Source: Pristionchus mayeri
Lineage: Eukaryota; Nematoda; Chromadorea; Rhabditida; Neodiplogasteridae
Reading direction: 5' to 3'
Length of the DNA: 64,000 nucleotides
NCBI GenBank assembly: GCA_036245805.1
Contig: BTRK01000006.1
Coordinates: forward strand, 5,621,613 to 5,685,612
Position numbers and translations under genes: made by a program. The notes beneath the pieces are model-generated. The model was not told the DNA's origin. It made no database searches and saw only the letters and a program-made list of their open reading frames with translations. Every line of letters begins with the position of its first letter. The first letter of the stretch is position 1. Of the stretch, positions 60,923 through 64,000 are shown piece after piece.

Positions 60923-61034
60923 TAGTGATGCCAAATCGGCGCGCGCTCTCCTCGTTTCACACACTCTCTCGCTCTGTCTGACCGGTGAGAGAGCGTGTGA
61001 AACGAGGAGAGCACGTGCCGATTTGGCATGACTA
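60923..61034. mobile_element. 112-bp hAT-type MITE, copy C
   Basis: Palindrome TAGTGATGCCAAATCGGCGC ... CGATTTGGCATGACTA around ACCGGT. ATGCCTTC flanks both ends exactly (60915-60922 and 61035-61042). About 60 bp before it, CCGGCATGCGCCTTCC...TCTCACCAG (60810-60860) is a lone left arm of the 31510-type element. Confidence 0.93.
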
Positions 61035-61042
61035 ATGCCTTC

Positions 61043-64000
61043 CTCTAAGTTGTCTTGCGAACGCATTAGATGAAAAGGAAAGGGGGAGAAGGGAAGCTGA
61101 GATTCGTATCCGGGCTTCCCAATTCATTTCACTCCCCGTTGAGCATATTTTACATGCATTTGTTTTATCGTTCACTCTTTGTATCTTCTTTTCGCACATG
61201 TATTATTATAGTTTTTCCTCTTTGATTAGTATTTAGTTTTGATGCTTCCTTCTACTTCCACAGGTGCTTGCACCATCTCCACGACGTCATCTACAGTGAC
61301 ATAAAGAAAGTTACCTGAATTGACACAAACAACTTCAAATAATCATATCCTCCCGAATTCAATGATCTGCTTAAGAGGAAACCATTGGAAGTTCTCCATC
61401 TACAGTTTAAAGTTCGTCCACATTTTCTAATCTGACTTGTTGTGTGTTTATCCTGCTTGTAGAAACCTGTTTTCATTCAGCCGTTCGAACTGTGCAGCAT
61501 GTGGGTTTTTCATGGAGAAGAACATCTCGAAATGTTCAAGAGTACTGCACCTACAATTTCACGCATTCCTGTACAAGGGCGAACCATTCAATGTGATTTA
61601 TTTTCAACACTGGCTAATACACTTTTTCAACTGAATGCAACACTTGTGTTATGATAAATTCAAAGCTTTATGAATGGATTATGGAGAGAAGAGAAGTGGG
61701 AGGAAGCTATTTTCTCATCTTTATCCAAGATCCCCCAATACCGCAGCGCAGCCGTGAACGGTCCTCCTATGCTTTCGTCGAAGACCGTCGAAGATGGACA
61801 TATTCAAGCAAAAATAATAAAATATATATTCAAGCAAAAATAATAATAAAAAATGCAATATTGAATGAACAGAACAGGATTGCGTGAAGATTTTGAGGAT
61901 CTCTGAGGATCCTACAATCTTCTCGAACAGCAGCTATCGCATTTCCTGTCCTCTTTTCCCTTCCCGGGTTGCTATGCGAACTCCGAATGGAGAAGACAGG
62001 GGCGGAGAAGACATATAGAGAGAGAGAGGAGCAGTTGAGGGGGATTCCGTGCTGTCATTCTATCCTCCCTGAAGTCGCGGCTCTTTCATTTCGTGTACTT
62101 TGCTAGCGTTATAGATCTCATGCACATGCTTATTTTTTCATTTCTTGTATTTGTTTAGTAACACACTGAGGGACTATTTTTTTAGTTGTCTAAAACAACT
62201 CGGCTACCAAATATTTGTGCAATATTAATGGACAAATGCGTAATATTGACCTCTCAAAATGAAGCTGCATTAAGAGCATCAATTGTCGTTTCTAATTCAT
62301 AATGAAGCTCCAAACAAAACGATAATATGAAGGTACACTATCACACTTTGTTTTCAATGTGCTGCGATCGATATTATTTCTTCAGATGAGACAGAAGTGC
62401 AGACGGTGTGCTCTCATGGCAAAGAAGTAGGGAATCTTATGGAATGATTACGCGCGCCGTTCTGGGGAAGCACCATGCATCTGCGCGGCTCCTGTAGATG
62501 TCTTTCTCGATCCGATGTGCATTGGCGTTCTGCAGAGGGAAGTGCCGAAGAACTGTTTGCATTGCAAATTGATAGTTATTTGTTCATAAATATTACATAG
62601 TTATGCATAATAAAAGTGTGTTTGTTGGCACAGAACCAGATATACTTCGAAATGGTAAAACAAATGAGTGAGATCTATGACGATACATTATGGGAAATGA
62701 ATTCATTGTTTCGTACATCTGCATCCACACTCACTTTCCTCGAATAATGGTCTGACTCTCTCCAAATCTCACGCTGGCTCGTCGATCAGAGTGAGCGAGA
62801 GAGCGTATAATATGGAGAGAGCGAGAACATTGCTCCTTTCCTCTTCTCTCTTTCCGAGTTGCCATGCGAACACTGAATGAATGGGAAGGGGGAGGCGAAT
62901 CGAGGAGCGATGAGTGAGGAGAATGGAGAGTGTGCCAGTCATTCTCTCTCCTCGAGTCCCACTGCTCTTTAACTGTAGTGAAACCATGTGCATTGCAATT
63001 TCAGATTTATTTTGGTCTTCTCTAAGTGTCATGCAATCATTTCGCGTAACATCGAATTATCCTTCACTCATTTTTCCTCTTCTCGACTCCCACCACTATA
63101 CACTTAAAATTAAAATTGCGCAAATTAATTGTTTTGCAGTTGACTACTCCAACTCAACCATCACAATTTATCGATTATTACTATTAAAAAAACGTATTAT
63201 TCCTCAAAATTGCTGTGAGGTAAAGTTATTGCGAATTCATCAATCTGGCAATTTATTAGCAATCAATTTATTAATACAATCCATCATATGAGTCACTTGT
63301 CTGACCATTTCAGTATGGACTTGAAAAATCCCGAGCCGTTAATATTTAATGGAAGAGAAAAATGCAGACAAAGTCTCGCATGACTCGTTTTCTGAAGTAC
63401 GAGTGAATTTTTCCGCGTCGCAGCATAAAATCATCTACGTCGTGTTGCTCTTCACAATTCCGTTTTCCCTGGCTTTAAAATGCAGCTCAGAATTTGATTT
63501 TATCATAAGTTTGCTAGACAAGAGGATGTCGTCTTCAACAAGAAATGTGTGATAATTATGCATTGTTCATTGAGAGACGTAGGTCTAATGTTGAGTGCAT
63601 GTTATGTAAATAATATCCCCCATGCGGAAATGCACATGAAGTTCCAGTGCTTGAAGAATAAACTTATTTGAATGTAATGAATTCACAATCACAAATCATC
63701 GAGATATTTTTTTGCAGCCACTTCAAGCGATTTTACAGTCGTCATGAGATGATTACGCTTGGTGGTGTAGTGCGGTGAGGCCGACTACTGTTTGGACTAT
63801 CCCTGCTGTCCAAGGTGCTTCTAGGGAACGACACATTTCGCGACCGGGGTCACTACCAATTAGCCGATCCCGATGGAGGGCTTGGTCTGCCTCGGCGGGG
63901 GATCGAATTATTAGTTACTCGATATTGTACAGCTCTGGCTAATGTCTTTCCTCATGTTTCTTCCCGAGTTGCCATGCGAACTCCGAATGGACGAGTAGGG
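61043..64000. other. No gene recognised; dispersed repeats
   Basis: Short unsupported frames only. A repeat of about 150 bp centred on GTTGC(T/C)ATGCGAACTCCGAATG occurs near 61930-62100, 62835-62990 and 63945-64000 (cut by the window end). The middle copy sits beside a GAGAGAG palindrome at 62750-62840. Confidence 0.45.
61930..62100 (+). repeat. Dispersed GTTGCTATGCGAACTCCGAA repeat, copy 1 of 3
   Basis: Contains CCTCTTTTCCCTTCCCGGGT, then GTTGCTATGCGAACTCCGAA, a GA-rich part, GTCATTCTATCCTCCCTGAA and a CTCTTTCATTTCG end. The copy at 62835-62990 shares GAGTTGCCATGCGAAC, GTCATTCTCTCTCCTCGA and CTGCTCTTTAACTG in the same order. The third starts at about 63945. Confidence 0.6.

Noticed and set aside
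63349..63552. 67-codon frame near the right end with a hydrophobic segment
   Set aside because: No splice partners, motif or neighbouring exons recognised. Too short to support as a gene.
63750..63900. Possible tRNA- or SINE-like sequence (GGTGGTGTAGTGCGGTGAGG)
   Set aside because: An A-box-like start is present, but no B box or cloverleaf could be drawn.

Overview
The window looks like nematode nuclear DNA, most likely a diplogastrid such as Pristionchus. The reasons are many short exons split by small introns with GT...TTTCAG borders, a 16-nt match to the 3' end of the spliced leader SL1, a von Willebrand A plus C-type lectin gene of the nematode clec type, and a dense load of small palindromic DNA transposons. 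No bacterial operon, rRNA or CRISPR is present. Everything below was read by eye; no alignment or database search was run.

Layout. 1-8.86 kb: no recognisable gene; palindromes, degenerate repeats and one perfect hAT-type MITE. 8.86-24.74 kb (+): a complete gamma-glutamyltranspeptidase gene of about 18 shared exons. It has three alternative N-termini (one membrane anchor, two signal-peptide-like), an intact mariner in one intron, a ladder of partial exon copies beside it, and a 568-bp foldback in another intron. 25.47-34.21 kb (-): a VWA plus C-type-lectin gene with its 5' end not found. Its central intron is a nest of transposons and the middle of the VWA domain is not visible. 36.65-36.71 kb: an SL1-like stretch followed by a hammerhead-ribozyme-like core. 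36.79-38.02 kb: three tandem 410-bp units, each carrying a compact tRNA-Val(AAC)-like gene on the minus strand. 38.08-39.24 kb (-): a small cysteine-rich gene with a hydrophobic tail. 39.7-43.57 kb (+): a decayed intron-bearing transposase (Kolobok-like by inference), followed by a solo LTR (43.69-44.38 kb).

46-61 kb: tRNA-Trp genes and a tandem duplication of a 20-exon acyl-CoA synthetase / 4-coumarate-CoA-ligase-like gene. Copy 1 (47.28-52.80 kb) is dead: nonsense codon in the ATP-binding motif, a LINE in an exon, a lost splice donor and a frameshift. Copy 2 (54.80-60.02 kb) keeps the core motifs but has an in-frame TAG in exon 2 and an unresolved exon 4/5 junction. Each copy is followed by the same roughly 470-bp block ending in a minus-strand tRNA-Trp. 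61-64 kb: dispersed repeats, no recognisable gene.

The protein genes do not form one pathway. The GGT would cleave extracellular gamma-glutamyl compounds such as glutathione, the ligase pair would activate carboxylic acids as CoA thioesters, and the lectin gene would make a secreted binding protein. What links the window is transposon activity: hAT-type MITEs with perfect 8-bp target duplications, foldbacks, mariner, LINE pieces, a solo LTR and a decayed transposase. Several sit inside the genes and explain their damage.
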